DNA of 38,780 nt from SAR202 cluster bacterium (lineage in GTDB: Bacteria; Chloroflexota; Dehalococcoidia; Lucifugimonadales; Australimonadaceae), in contig VGZX01000014.1 in assembly GCA_016872415.1 (NCBI GenBank), positions 1 to 38,780 of the forward strand, given 5' to 3'. Numbering within the stretch: the stretch's first letter is position 1; each line of letters starts with the position of its first letter. This document shows, piece after piece, positions 8,231 to 16,529 of the stretch. The position numbers and the translations under genes are program-made. The notes beneath the pieces were generated by a model that was not told the origin of the DNA, searched no databases, and saw only the letters and a list, made by a program, of their open reading frames with translations.

Positions 8231-9487
8231 TCATGCGGCGGGCTTCTTCTTGATGGGGACGACTAACAGGCCGCCAACCAGCCACGCCAAGGCCAAGGCG
8301 ACGAGTCCCAACGTGTAGCTGCCCGTCCGATCGAACGCCTGCGCCAGCAGCAGCGGGCCCGCGTTCGACGCGACCGTCGTCACCGGCGTGACGACGCCAA
8401 TGATCGAGCCGAGGTGGCGCCGGCCGAAGTAGGTGGGCCAGAGGAGCGGGGTAACGGTGATGATGCCGCCCGTGGCGTATCCCGCGAGCGCCCCGAGGAC
8501 GAGCGCGAACGCGATACCGTCGACCGCCGGCACGAGCAGCAGCTGCACGGCGCAGCCGAAGACCGCGAGCACGATCGTCGCGACGCGGACGTGCGTGGCC
8601 TCCACGAGCAGGCCCCAGCCGAGCCGCGCGAGCGTGGACGTGATGCCGTATGCGAGCAACGTTGTCGCCGCCTGCCTCGGCGATAGGCCGCGTTCCACGA
8701 ACAAGGGCACGAGGTTCGCGGGCAGCACGAGCAGCGACATTTGGATGAGGCCGACGGACAGCAGCAAGAGCCACCCAACCTTCGTGGTGAACGCCTGTTT
8801 CGCGGTGTAATCGTGCTCACTCGCGGCCGGCCGGGGCGCGCTCCTCGCGCCAACGGGGGCGGAGCCCCCATCCGGCGCCAGGCCCATGTCCTCCGGCTGG
8901 CGGCGCAGCAGCAGGCCCGGCAGGGCCATGAGAAGGAAGGTGGCGGCGCCGAGCGCGACCCATGTCGCGCGCCATCCATTGCTGCTCGCGAAGGCGGTGA
9001 CCGCCAGGGGGAGCACCAGCGCCGCGATGCCGGGGCCCGCCATCGCCAGGCCGATGGCCCTGCCCCGCTTGCGAAGGAACCATTTGGGGACGATCGCTCC
9101 GGCGACGATGAAGGGGTTGCCGGCACCCGCCAAGCCGCCAACGAGCCCGAACGCCAGCAGGAACTGGGTCTCGTCGCGGGCCGAGGCGGCGAGCACGAGG
9201 CTCAAGGCGGATAGGACGCCGGAGACGGTCATGACCAGGTGAGCGCCCCTGGGCCGGTCGAGCAACCGCCCGACGAACGGCGCCGCGAGAGCTCCGATGA
9301 CTCCTCGCAAGAAGAGCGGCAGGAAGATCGCCGACCGGCTCCAGCCCATGTCGGCCGACATCGGCTTCACCAGGATGCCCAACGCGAAGACCTGCACGCC
9401 GATGAAGATGAACGTGCCGCAGAATGCCGCCGCGACGATCACCCAGCCGTAGAAGAACGGCGTGCGGGCGGGCGTGACGACCGACAC
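8231..9487 (-). CDS. MFS transporter (OFA/monocarboxylate-porter-like)
   Basis: 12-helix major facilitator superfamily carrier of 418 aa. It starts with the family opening FFYGWVIVAAAF and has the loop 2-3 signature FVGRLLDRPRGAH and the mid-protein KWFLRKRGRAIGLAMAGPG. These are typical of the oxalate/formate and monocarboxylate-type MFS group. The frame is open to 9685, but the GTG at 9487 with AAAGGTG at 8 bases gives the natural length. A related carrier lies at 32134-33417, sharing FYGW, DMGWSR and RRQPEDMGL-type segments, so the two are paralogues. Substrate unknown; organic acids are likely. Confidence 0.88.
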   Translation of the reverse strand: MSVVTPARTPFFYGWVIVAAAFCGTFIFIGVQVFALGILVKPMSADMGWSRSAIFLPLFLRGVIGALAAPFVGRLLDRPRGAHLVMTVSGVLSALSLVLAASARDETQFLLAFGLVGGLAGAGNPFIVAGAIVPKWFLRKRGRAIGLAMAGPGIAALVLPLAVTAFASSNGWRATWVALGAATFLLMALPGLLLRRQPEDMGLAPDGGSAPVGARSAPRPAASEHDYTAKQAFTTKVGWLLLLSVGLIQMSLLVLPANLVPLFVERGLSPRQAATTLLAYGITSTLARLGWGLLVEATHVRVATIVLAVFGCAVQLLLVPAVDGIAFALVLGALAGYATGGIITVTPLLWPTYFGRRHLGSIIGVVTPVTTVASNAGPLLLAQAFDRTGSYTLGLVALALAWLVGGLLVVPIKKKPAA

Positions 9488-9731
9488 TGGAGGCACCTTT
9501 CTCACGCCGATGGCATGGCGCGACGCCGCGGCTCTCGACGCGTGGGCGCACATGGGGCGACGTGCCCGACGGGCCGCCGCGCGCTGGCGCGGGTTATAGC
9601 ACGGCGTCGCGTTCAGCGGAAGAGGTCCCAGCACAGGGCCCGTTCGAGGAGTCCACGGCGGCCTGGACGACCAACTCGCCGCCATGCGAGGCCTCCCGCG
9701 CCGAACGCCTGGAAAACGCGCCGCCTGCCTA

Positions 9732-9760
9732 TTGACACGCTAGAACGCACGTTCTACAGT
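9732..9760 (+). promoter_or_regulatory. Near-consensus sigma-70 promoter of the terminase-like gene
   Basis: A perfect -35 TTGACA (9732-9737) and -10 TACAGT (9755-9760) are separated by exactly 17 bases. This is the strongest promoter in the window. Transcription should start near 9767, 37 bases before the ATG at 9804. A LexA-type palindrome fills the spacer, and a second covers the predicted start region. Confidence 0.8.
9741..9756 (+). promoter_or_regulatory. LexA/SOS box 1 in the promoter spacer
   Basis: TAGAAC-GCAC-GTTCTA: perfect 6-bp inverted arms around a 4-base centre. The core GAAC-GCAC-GTTC fits the Gram-positive (Bacillus-type) SOS box CGAACRNRYGTTYC at every position except the outermost C. 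It lies between the -35 and -10, where bound LexA would block polymerase. Confidence 0.8.
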
Positions 9761-9773
9761 GATGCCCACCTTA

Positions 9774-9785
9774 GAACATATGTTC
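9774..9785 (+). promoter_or_regulatory. LexA/SOS box 2 over the transcription start region
   Basis: GAACATATGTTC is a perfect 12-bp palindrome that also fits the GAAC-RNRY-GTTC core. Its centre is 31 bp from that of box 1, about three helical turns, so two repressor dimers would sit on the same face of the DNA. Confidence 0.75.
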
Positions 9786-9803
9786 GATTTCACGAGGTCT
9801 CCA

Positions 9804-11147
9804 ATGCACTCCTTGGCGTCCTACCAATCCGACATCGCCCGAGCCGTGCTGGACAGCGTGCAGCGCCATGACGGCGCCTCGTACACCATTGAGGTGGCGC
9901 GCGGCGGTGGAGCGCGCGAGCTCTCGGCATGGCTCGGCTCCCTGCTTCTCGCGTCGCACGCGAACGCGGGCATTCACCTGCTGAAGATCGCGGCGGGCGA
10001 CCTTGGCGGCCCGTTGGCGCGTCTTGGCGCGCTGTTGAGTAGCGGCGAGATCGGCGATGCCTGGTCCAGCGACGACCGGACGGCGCGGGTGGGCCGCGCC
10101 GAGGCGCGCCTCATGCATCCGGACGAACTGACGCCCGCGCTCGCGATTTCACCCGTCGCGTTGATCGAGGTGACCGGCGCCCAGCTGCTGCCGGAGGCCT
10201 TTTTCGAGCAACGCCTGCTGCCCATCGCCCGGGCGACCGGCGCGACCCTCGTGCTGTATGGGCAGCCGTGGACCGGCGGTAGCTGGTTCGAGACGCAATG
10301 CCTCCGCAACCGCGCCGCGCAGGATGCCGACGGCGTCCGCCGCCACTTCCGCGTCACATGGGAGACGGTGGCCGCCGAGCGGGCGGACTACGCGGCGGAG
10401 GTCGCGCGGATCCGCGAGCGGCTCGGCGGCGACCATCCGACATTCGCGACCGGGTTCGAACTGCGGGCGGTCGGCTCCAGTGTGCCGCTGTTTTCCGCGG
10501 CCCTCGCGACGCCGGGCCACTTCTCCCGCGCCCGCGAGCCTCGACCCGGCACGCGCTACGTCGCCTCGGTGGCGGTCACCCGGCTGTCGCTCTCGTCGGG
10601 CGAGGCTTTCGCCCCGTCCCAGGCGGTGGTTTCCATCGCGGAGCAGCAGGCCGGCGCGAATGGCACGGCCGTGGCGCGAGTGGTCGAGCACCGATGGCTC
10701 CGGACGATGGACGCGGCGGCATTGGGCCGGACGCTCCGGAAGCTCTTGTTCGGCAACTGGGGCTGCGCGGCGGTGGCGGCGAGGCTGCCATCGAACGTCG
10801 ACCCGACGAGCGAGGCGGCCCTTCAGGTCGCGATGTCGCCGCTGGGCTTCAGTGGCGTCCGCGTGACATGGGCGAAACCGGAGGCCCTAGAGGTGTCCCG
10901 GCAGGCGTTGGAGATCCACGCCGCGCTGCCCACCGGCAGGCTGGCGCTGTACGCGGCGGACGGTTCGGTGGAGCGCCGCGCGCTCGCGCATGAACTGCAT
11001 AACGCTACGCTTGGTTTCCGTTCCGATGGATTGGCCGAACCGAGACTCTCGCAGGGAGGCGAGGGCGTCGTCGATGGGTTGCTGCTGCTGTCGGAGTTCC
11101 TTGGCGAGACGGTCCCGGCCCGCGCGCTGCTGCCCCTGGCCTCGTAG
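9804..11147 (+). CDS. Degenerate phage large-terminase-like protein under SOS control
   Basis: 447-aa protein. From family memory, not a search, its layout matches large terminase subunits of Chloroflexota phages: an opening YQSDIARAVLDSV, a P-loop site, a Walker B site, the LYGQPWTG coupling motif (about 151-158), the DGVRRHFRVTWETV linker, and a nuclease-like C-terminus with GRLALYAADGS. Every catalytic site looks dead. The P-loop reads ARGGGARE (32-39), with the Lys and the following Ser/Thr/Asn replaced by Ala-Arg. Walker B reads LIEVTGAQ, with Thr-Gly for Asp-Glu. The expected nuclease aspartates after YVASVAV and near the AARLPSN segment are absent. The start ATG at 9804 has GAGG 6 bases upstream; longer starts overlap the -10. 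A non-catalytic, domesticated DNA-binding role is inferred. Confidence 0.6.
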   Translation: MHSLASYQSDIARAVLDSVQRHDGASYTIEVARGGGARELSAWLGSLLLASHANAGIHLLKIAAGDLGGPLARLGALLSSGEIGDAWSSDDRTARVGRAEARLMHPDELTPALAISPVALIEVTGAQLLPEAFFEQRLLPIARATGATLVLYGQPWTGGSWFETQCLRNRAAQDADGVRRHFRVTWETVAAERADYAAEVARIRERLGGDHPTFATGFELRAVGSSVPLFSAALATPGHFSRAREPRPGTRYVASVAVTRLSLSSGEAFAPSQAVVSIAEQQAGANGTAVARVVEHRWLRTMDAAALGRTLRKLLFGNWGCAAVAARLPSNVDPTSEAALQVAMSPLGFSGVRVTWAKPEALEVSRQALEIHAALPTGRLALYAADGSVERRALAHELHNATLGFRSDGLAEPRLSQGGEGVVDGLLLLSEFLGETVPARALLPLAS

Positions 11148-11221
11148 TCGGCGGATGACGCGATATGTGAAACGAGTTGAGTGGAAAGCTGCACACGGAG
11201 ACAGGCGAGGGGGTTGATGAC

Positions 11222-11527
11222 ATGCGTTCTCTCGTACGTTCTTACCGGCATCGGACCGATCCCTCGTTGGACGGGCTGCCCGAGCAGATGGCCTATCGCG
11301 ACACGGGCTGCGACGTTTCCGCGGCCTGCCTTGCTTGCCCGCTGCCGCGCTGCAAGTACGACGACCCATCGTGGTATCAGCGGTACCGGCGGGAGGGCCG
11401 TCAGCGCGAAGTGCTGGCGGCGATAGCCGAACACGGGCGTGATGTCGCCTCGGTGGCGCGGTTGTTTGGCGTGAGCCGGCGCACGGTGCACCGCATGTTG
11501 CATCGCGCGGAGGTCCGGGCCGCCTAA
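11222..11527 (+). CDS. Small Cys4 helix-turn-helix protein
   Basis: 101-aa basic protein. Four cysteines at 30, 36, 39 and 44 (spacing C-x5-C-x2-C-x4-C, in GCDVSAACLACPLPRC) look like a zinc or iron-sulfur site. Residues about 64-96 form a helix-turn-helix (SVARLFGVSRRTVHRMLHRAE). I recall similar small proteins beside large terminase genes in Chloroflexota prophages. Here it follows the terminase-like gene by 74 bases and shares its strand, so it probably belongs to the same SOS transcript. The ATG at 11222 has GAGGGGG at 8 bases. Its stop TAA overlaps the stop of the convergent ACT-GlnE gene. Regulator or DNA-recognition subunit; function unknown. Confidence 0.75.
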   Translation: MRSLVRSYRHRTDPSLDGLPEQMAYRDTGCDVSAACLACPLPRCKYDDPSWYQRYRREGRQREVLAAIAEHGRDVASVARLFGVSRRTVHRMLHRAEVRAA

Positions 11528-13760
11528 CCGGTTTCGCGTCCGCCGGACGCGCGGTGGCCGGCCGTTGTCGCCGTCACGGACGGCAGGCGGCGTTGCCAGA
11601 GCTGCGCGGCGAATGCCATGCGGTCGTGCACGATGCGCCGGAGCTGCTCCGGCGACTCGAACTGGAGCCGCCTGCCGAGGTACGTGAACTCGGGCGATTC
11701 GACCGGGGGGATGGTGAGGTCCTTGGCATTGCCGCGCACCACGCGCAATGCGTCGATGAGCCGGCGCAGGAACACGTATGTTTCGTGCGCGGAGTCGGCG
11801 AAGGCGGAGTCGAGGTGTCCGACCTCGCGCAGACGGGCGACCGCGTCAAGGGTGTTGGGCGCGCGCACGTTGGGCGACGCGTGCCCAACCGACATCTGGC
11901 ATGCCTGAACGTAGTATTCCACGTCGACGAGGCCGCCGTGGCTGTATTTGGCGTTGAGCATGCCGCGCGGCACGAGCTCGGTGGCCTGGCGATGCCGCAA
12001 GTGCGCGATGTTCTCGATGTCGACGGGCGCGCCGGAGTAGACGAACGCGTCGCGGGCATCGACCAGCCGCCGGCCCAACGCATCGTCGCCGGCGACTGGG
12101 CGTAGCTTGACGAGAGCCATGCGCTCGTAGTGCTGGGCCTCGCCGCCGTCGCGGTAATAGTGGGCGAACGCTGCGAGCGACGAGGCGGACGGCCCGGCGC
12201 GCCCGTGCGGCCGCAGGCGCATGTCGATCTCGAATATGCCCTCGCGCCGGCCGCTGAGGGTATCGTCGAACAACTGTGTGAACTCGATGAAGAAGTTGGC
12301 GTTGTCGACGGGCTGCTTGCCCTCGGTCTTGCCGTCGGCCTCGTAGATGAACAGCAGCTCGATGTCGGAGCCGAAGCCGAGCTCGCGGCCGCCGAACTTC
12401 CCGAGCGCGCCGATGAGCCAGCCGCACGGTTTGCCGTTGCCCCAAGCCGCGGGGCGCCGTGGGCCTGGCGCAGCTGGCGCATCGCGATGTCCGCCGTGGC
12501 TTGCACGATGACCTCGACGAGGTCGGAGAGCTCCTCCGAGAACTCGCGGAAGTCGACCCGCTTCGTGATGTGCCGCAGGTCGATGCGGAACATCTCGCGG
12601 TCCTTGAAGCCATTGAGCGCCTCGGCGCGGGCGGCGTGTCCCTTCGATTTCGCGAGCGCGTCTTGCAGTTCGTCACGCAGTTGCTGGATGGTCTTGCGCC
12701 GGTTCAGGCCCGGCGCGTCGACCAGCACGGGGAAGAGATTGTCGTGCTGCATGCGGAGGAAGTCTTCCCAGAGGAAGCGGCTGACGCCCATGAGCTCGGC
12801 GAGCGTTTCGAGGGCCGAGTGGGCTTCGAGGTCGCGCAGGTGCTTCATGCTGTGAGGCATCGCCAGCACTTGCTCGGTGAAGGCGTTGAACTGGCGCAGC
12901 GCCTGCGTCGGGTTCGCGGAGCGGGGGAGGAGATACGTGAAGTGTTTGACGAGCGCGGCGACGATGCGGAGGTCGTCTAAACGGCTTTCGGCGAGCGGCC
13001 CGCGCGTCATGGCGTCGGTGAGCCAAAAGGTGCCGCCCACTTCGCCATCGACCGTGCGGATTTCGGCGCGGGCAATGTTGATGTGGTTCGTGGCGAGGGC
13101 GTTGGTGAACGCGAAGAGGAACCCGATCGTGTCCTCCGACTTGAGCGTGAGGCGAGTGAAGCGGTCGCCGGGCTCGTTCTCCACGTCGATGGCCGTCGGC
13201 CACAGCTGAGCCGGCGGGGCGAGCACGCCGCGCGTCGCGTCACTCACGCGCTCGATGACGATCTCCTGCGCGTGCTGGCCCTGCCCTTTTTGCGTGAGGC
13301 CGATGAGCTCCGCGAGGTCGCCGCGCAGGCGGTCCCACGTGGCGGCGTCGAGGTCGGCGACGGCGCGCATGTCGAAGATGTCGAGAATGTAATTCGAGGG
13401 CCGCGTGGGCCGGGCGGCGGCCGACTGCCGGGGCGCGCGCGGGTGCGGCGCGACCGCCGGCTTGGCCGGCAGGTGCAGGGTGAAGATGTCGGCGCTGACG
13501 ATGTCGAGGCGGTGGGCGGTGAACATGCCGGCGATGATGGCGAGCGCGCCGGGAACGTCGGCGGTGCACACGGTCACGGTCCAGCGGCCGCCCCGCTTCG
13601 CGCGGGCCTGGAGCACGACGTCGCCGGCGCTCCGCACGGCGGCGAGGAGGTCGAGGTGGCGGCGCTGCTCGGCCAGCAGGAAGCGGTCGTAGGCCGGGCC
13701 TACTTGCGCCCGGACCGCCGCCTGGTCGATGCCGAACCCACCCATCGCTTGCCGCGCCAT
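11524..13760 (-). CDS. ACT-domain / GlnE-type adenylyltransferase hybrid, frameshifted
   Basis: Corrected length about 745 aa. The N-terminal third carries two ACT-like domains (around WTVTVCTADVPGALAIIAGM and FTRLTLKSEDTIGFLFAFTN). After a helical stretch comes one nucleotidyltransferase module resembling glutamine synthetase adenylyltransferase GlnE: GKFGGRELGFGSDIELLF, FEIDMRLRPHGRAGP, HYERMALVKLRPVAGD and the later HGGLVDVEYYVQ. The usual DxD reads D-I-E here; the third Asp (IDMRLRP) is kept. Classical GlnE has two such modules and no ACT. Likely role: nucleotidylation of glutamine synthetase or a PII-like target gated by amino acid binding (inference). The frame breaks near 12451-12454; adding one base to a C4 run (minus strand) repairs it. 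Start ATG 13760 with GGAGG. Confidence 0.75.
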
Positions 13761-13846
13761 GCCGGGCCTCCACGTGATCGTGGGCGTTGGGCCTGCGGTC
13801 GGCCGTTGAGGCCATGCTATCATCGCCAGGTGCATCACCGCCGCCC

Positions 13847-15082
13847 ATGATGCGCCAAATGCCAGCGGGGCAGATTCTCTTGACGGACGATGCCAGTGCG
13901 CTGGCTGCTGCGTTCAATGCCGGAACGCTGATCCGGCCAACCGCGGGACACTTGAACCTGGTCGACTTGTCGCTCGCGATCGCGGCGGCGAATGGAGCGG
14001 GGACGCCACGCGACGCCGGCCCGCGCCGGCTGGCGGACGCGATTGGCCCGAACGACCACCTCATCGTCGTCATGGCCGACGGCATGGGCATGAACGTGCT
14101 GGGAACCCTTCCCCGCCAGGGCTTCCTGCGTCGGCACCTGCGGATGAGCATTCACACCGTGTTTCCGAGCGCCTCGGCCGTGGCCCTCACGACGCTAGCC
14201 ACGGGTGAGTGGCCGTCGCGCCACGCGGTCACCGGCTGGTGGACGTACGTGCCGGAGCTGGGGCTGGCCGGCGCCCTGCTGCCCTTCGTGATGCGTGACT
14301 CGCGCCGCTCGCTCGCCGAGCTCGGCGCCGACCTCGGCCTGCTCATCCACGGCAGGCCATTGCTCGATTCGAGCGAGCGCGACGTGCTGGCGCTGCACCC
14401 CAAGCAGTTCTGCGACAGCCCCTATTCGAAGTTCTTCTCGGGCCAGCGCCGCCGCGCTCCGTATGCGAGCCTGGAGCATGCGACGCGATTGCTGATCGCC
14501 CGCTTGCGGGACGCCACCGGCCCGACCTACACGTATCTCTACAACCACCGCATCGACGCACTCGCCCACCGCTATGGCGCGGCATCGCCGGAGGTGAGGG
14601 AGGCGGCGGCCGACTTGGACCGGGCGCTTGGCGAGCTATATAACGCGACGGCGGGCAAGGCTCGCATCGTGGTGACGGCGGACCATGGACTGCTCGACGC
14701 GGCGGAGGGCTCGAAGCACTTGATACCGCCGACGGACCGTTTGCTCGACGACCTGTCGGCGCCGCCAACGGGCGACTCACGCGTGCAGTACCTGCACGTG
14801 AAGGGCGGTGCCGAGGCGAGCGTGCGCGAACGATTCGGCGACTTGGTGGAGCGTCGTTTCTACGTCATCACGTTCGACGAAGCGCATGAGCTACGGCTGT
14901 TCGGGCCCGGCGCGTACCCCGGCGCGGCACGGGCGCGCATCGGCGACCTTATCGCCATATCGAAGGGCGAGGACGTGGTGGAGTACCCAGGGGCCGACGG
15001 TTCGGGCAACATGCTCGCGCAGATCGCGCACCATTCCGGCCTGCACCCGGACGAGATGCTCATTCCGCTCATCGTCGCCTGA
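13847..15082 (+). CDS. Alkaline-phosphatase-superfamily phosphodiesterase/pyrophosphatase
   Basis: 411-aa member of the type I phosphodiesterase/nucleotide pyrophosphatase branch (PF01663-like). Metal and nucleophile regions are recognisable in order: IVVMADGMGMN (Asp), HTVFPSASAVALTTLATG (Ser/Thr nucleophile area), NHRIDALAHRYG (Asp, His), VVTADHGL (Asp, His) and HHSGLHPDEM (His). There is no obvious signal peptide, so it is probably cytoplasmic. An extended -10 (TGCTATCAT, 13815-13823) precedes the ATG pair at 13847/13850. It is divergent from the ACT-GlnE gene. Substrate unknown. Confidence 0.85.
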   Translation: MMRQMPAGQILLTDDASALAAAFNAGTLIRPTAGHLNLVDLSLAIAAANGAGTPRDAGPRRLADAIGPNDHLIVVMADGMGMNVLGTLPRQGFLRRHLRMSIHTVFPSASAVALTTLATGEWPSRHAVTGWWTYVPELGLAGALLPFVMRDSRRSLAELGADLGLLIHGRPLLDSSERDVLALHPKQFCDSPYSKFFSGQRRRAPYASLEHATRLLIARLRDATGPTYTYLYNHRIDALAHRYGAASPEVREAAADLDRALGELYNATAGKARIVVTADHGLLDAAEGSKHLIPPTDRLLDDLSAPPTGDSRVQYLHVKGGAEASVRERFGDLVERRFYVITFDEAHELRLFGPGAYPGAARARIGDLIAISKGEDVVEYPGADGSGNMLAQIAHHSGLHPDEMLIPLIVA

Positions 15083-15152
15083 CGTCCATCGGCCGACCGC
15101 CTGGACGACCGGCGCCGGCGTTCGAACCGTCTAACCGCGGTGACGGGCCGGC

Positions 15153-15185
15153 AGAAAAAGAGAAGAGCGGCGGTAATCGCCGCTC
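15153..15185 (-). terminator. Intrinsic terminator of tRNA-Pro
   Basis: On the minus strand an 8-bp perfect GC stem (GAGCGGCG / CGCCGCTC, 5-base loop) is followed by TTCTCTTTTT. It sits 28 bases beyond the tRNA 3' end and points in the right direction. Confidence 0.85.
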
Positions 15186-15212
15186 CGCGCCTTTGGGGGA
15201 AGGCCGTATCAA

Positions 15213-15289
15213 TGGTCGGGGTGAAAGGATTTGAACCTTCGACCCCTTGCACCCCATGCAAGTGCGCTACCGGACTGCGCTACACCCCG
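15213..15289 (-). tRNA. tRNA-Pro (anticodon GGG)
   Basis: 77-base cloverleaf on the minus strand. The acceptor stem is CGGGGTG / CACCCCG, with discriminator A and an encoded CCA (15213-15215). The anticodon arm CTTGC-ATGGGGT-GCAAG places GGG at positions 34-36. The T arm contains GGTTCAAATCC. It has its own promoter (15301-15329) and terminator (15153-15185), so it is a single-gene unit. Confidence 0.95.
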
Positions 15290-15300
15290 ACAACGGGTGC

Positions 15301-15329
15301 AGGTTAGCACACCAAGGCGGCCGCCTCAA
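15301..15329 (-). promoter_or_regulatory. Promoter of tRNA-Pro
   Basis: Minus strand TTGAGG (-35, 15329-15324) and TAACCT (-10, 15306-15301) with a 17-base spacer. The tRNA 5' end is 11 bases downstream of the -10, as expected for a short tRNA leader. Confidence 0.6.
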
Positions 15330-15415
15330 CGGTGGCGTTGGCCGTGGAGCGCGTCGCGGCCAAGCGCGGGGCGCCATCGTGTAGAATGGGCGCATACCGC
15401 ACCCGAGGCTTGCCC

Positions 15416-16529
15416 ATGGAAGATATTCGAGACCGTCTTACCGCGCTCATCGACCACATAGCCCAGCTCAAGGTGCGGCTTTGACCTGCCGACCCTGGCT
15501 CGCGAAGCGGAGCGCCTGGAAGATCTGAGCGCCCGCCCCGATTTTTGGTCCGACCCCCAGAACGCGCAGGCCACGATGCAACGCCTGTCGCGGCTCAAGG
15601 CCACGGTGAATGCCTGGAATGCGCTGAGCTCGCGCGTCGACACGACGCGCGAGCTGTTGGACCTCGCGGTCGAATCGCACGATGAGCGGATGCTGGCCGA
15701 CCTTGCCGCCGAGACGGATTCGATCGCGCGCGAAGTGGAGCAGCGCGAGCTGGACGTGGTGCTGTCCGGCGAGCACGACGAGCGCAACGCGATCCTCGCG
15801 ATTCATGCGGGTGCCGGCGGCACCGACTCGCAGGACTGGGCCGAGCTGCTGCTCCGCATGTATCTGCGTTGGGCGGAGAAGCAGGGCTTCAAGCCGCAGG
15901 TGCTGGACGTGACGCAGGGCGAGGAGGCGGGCATCAAGAGCGCGACGGTGGAGCTAACGGGGGGCTTCGCGTACGGCCATGCGAAGGCGGAGCGCGGCGT
16001 GCACCGGTTGGTGCGGCTCTCGCCGTTCGATTCCGCGCACGCGCGCCACACCTCATTCGCGCTCGTCGAGGTGCTGCCGGAGGCCGAGGGCGATGTGGAC
16101 GTGCGGATCAACCCTGACGATCTGCACATCGAGACGTTTCGCTCCAGTGGGGCGGGCGGCCAGAACGTGCAGAAGAATTCCACGGCCGTGCGTCTGACGC
16201 ACCTGCCGACCGGCATCGTCGTCGCTTGCCAGAACGAGCGCTCGCAGCTGCAAAACAAGGAGACGGCGCTTCGCATCCTGCGGGCTCGCCTGATGGAGCG
16301 CGAGCTGCAGCGCCGCGCCGAGGAGCGCGAGAAGCTGAAGGGCGAGCACGTGTCGGCGGGTTGGGGTAATCAGATCCGCAGCTACGTGCTGCACCCCTAC
16401 AAGATGGTGAAGGACTTGCGGACAGGGTACGAGACGTCCAACGCGGAGGCGGTGCTGGACGGGGAGTTGGAGCCGTTCATCCGGGCGTACCTCTTGTCGA
16501 GCGTCGAAGGAGCCAAGGGGGGTGCGTAG
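15416..16529 (+). CDS. prfB: Peptide chain release factor 2 (programmed +1 frameshift)
   Basis: RF2 ends translation at UGA and UAA codons. The ATG at 15416 opens a 22-codon segment ending CTT TGA. A +1 slip on CTT continues at GAC (15483) to the TAG at 16529, giving 370 aa, normal for RF2. The stop-recognition tripeptide SPF is at 202-204 and the catalytic GGQ at 247-249 (GAGGQNVQKNSTAVRLTH). The frameshift senses RF2 supply: low RF2 favours slippage at the UGA. A TAGAAT -10 lies at 15382-15387 and GAGG precedes the ATG. The following peptidase gene overlaps its end by 8 bases. Confidence 0.97.
15471..15485 (+). promoter_or_regulatory. prfB recoding site
   Basis: AGGTGCGG, a Shine-Dalgarno-like stimulator, followed immediately by the slippery CTT, the stop TGA (15482-15484) and C. 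This matches the autoregulatory frameshift layout of bacterial prfB, though the AGG(T)G element is weaker than the usual AGGGGG. Confidence 0.92.

Noticed and set aside
9759..9803. Upstream starts (GTG 9759, ATG 9762) for the terminase-like gene
   Set aside because: They overlap the -10 box and lie before the predicted transcription start; the ATG at 9804 has an RBS and begins the conserved region.
9487..11527. A prophage or gene-transfer-agent cluster around the terminase-like gene
   Set aside because: No portal, capsid, tail, integrase or attachment repeats were found within the window; flanking genes are ordinary chromosomal genes.
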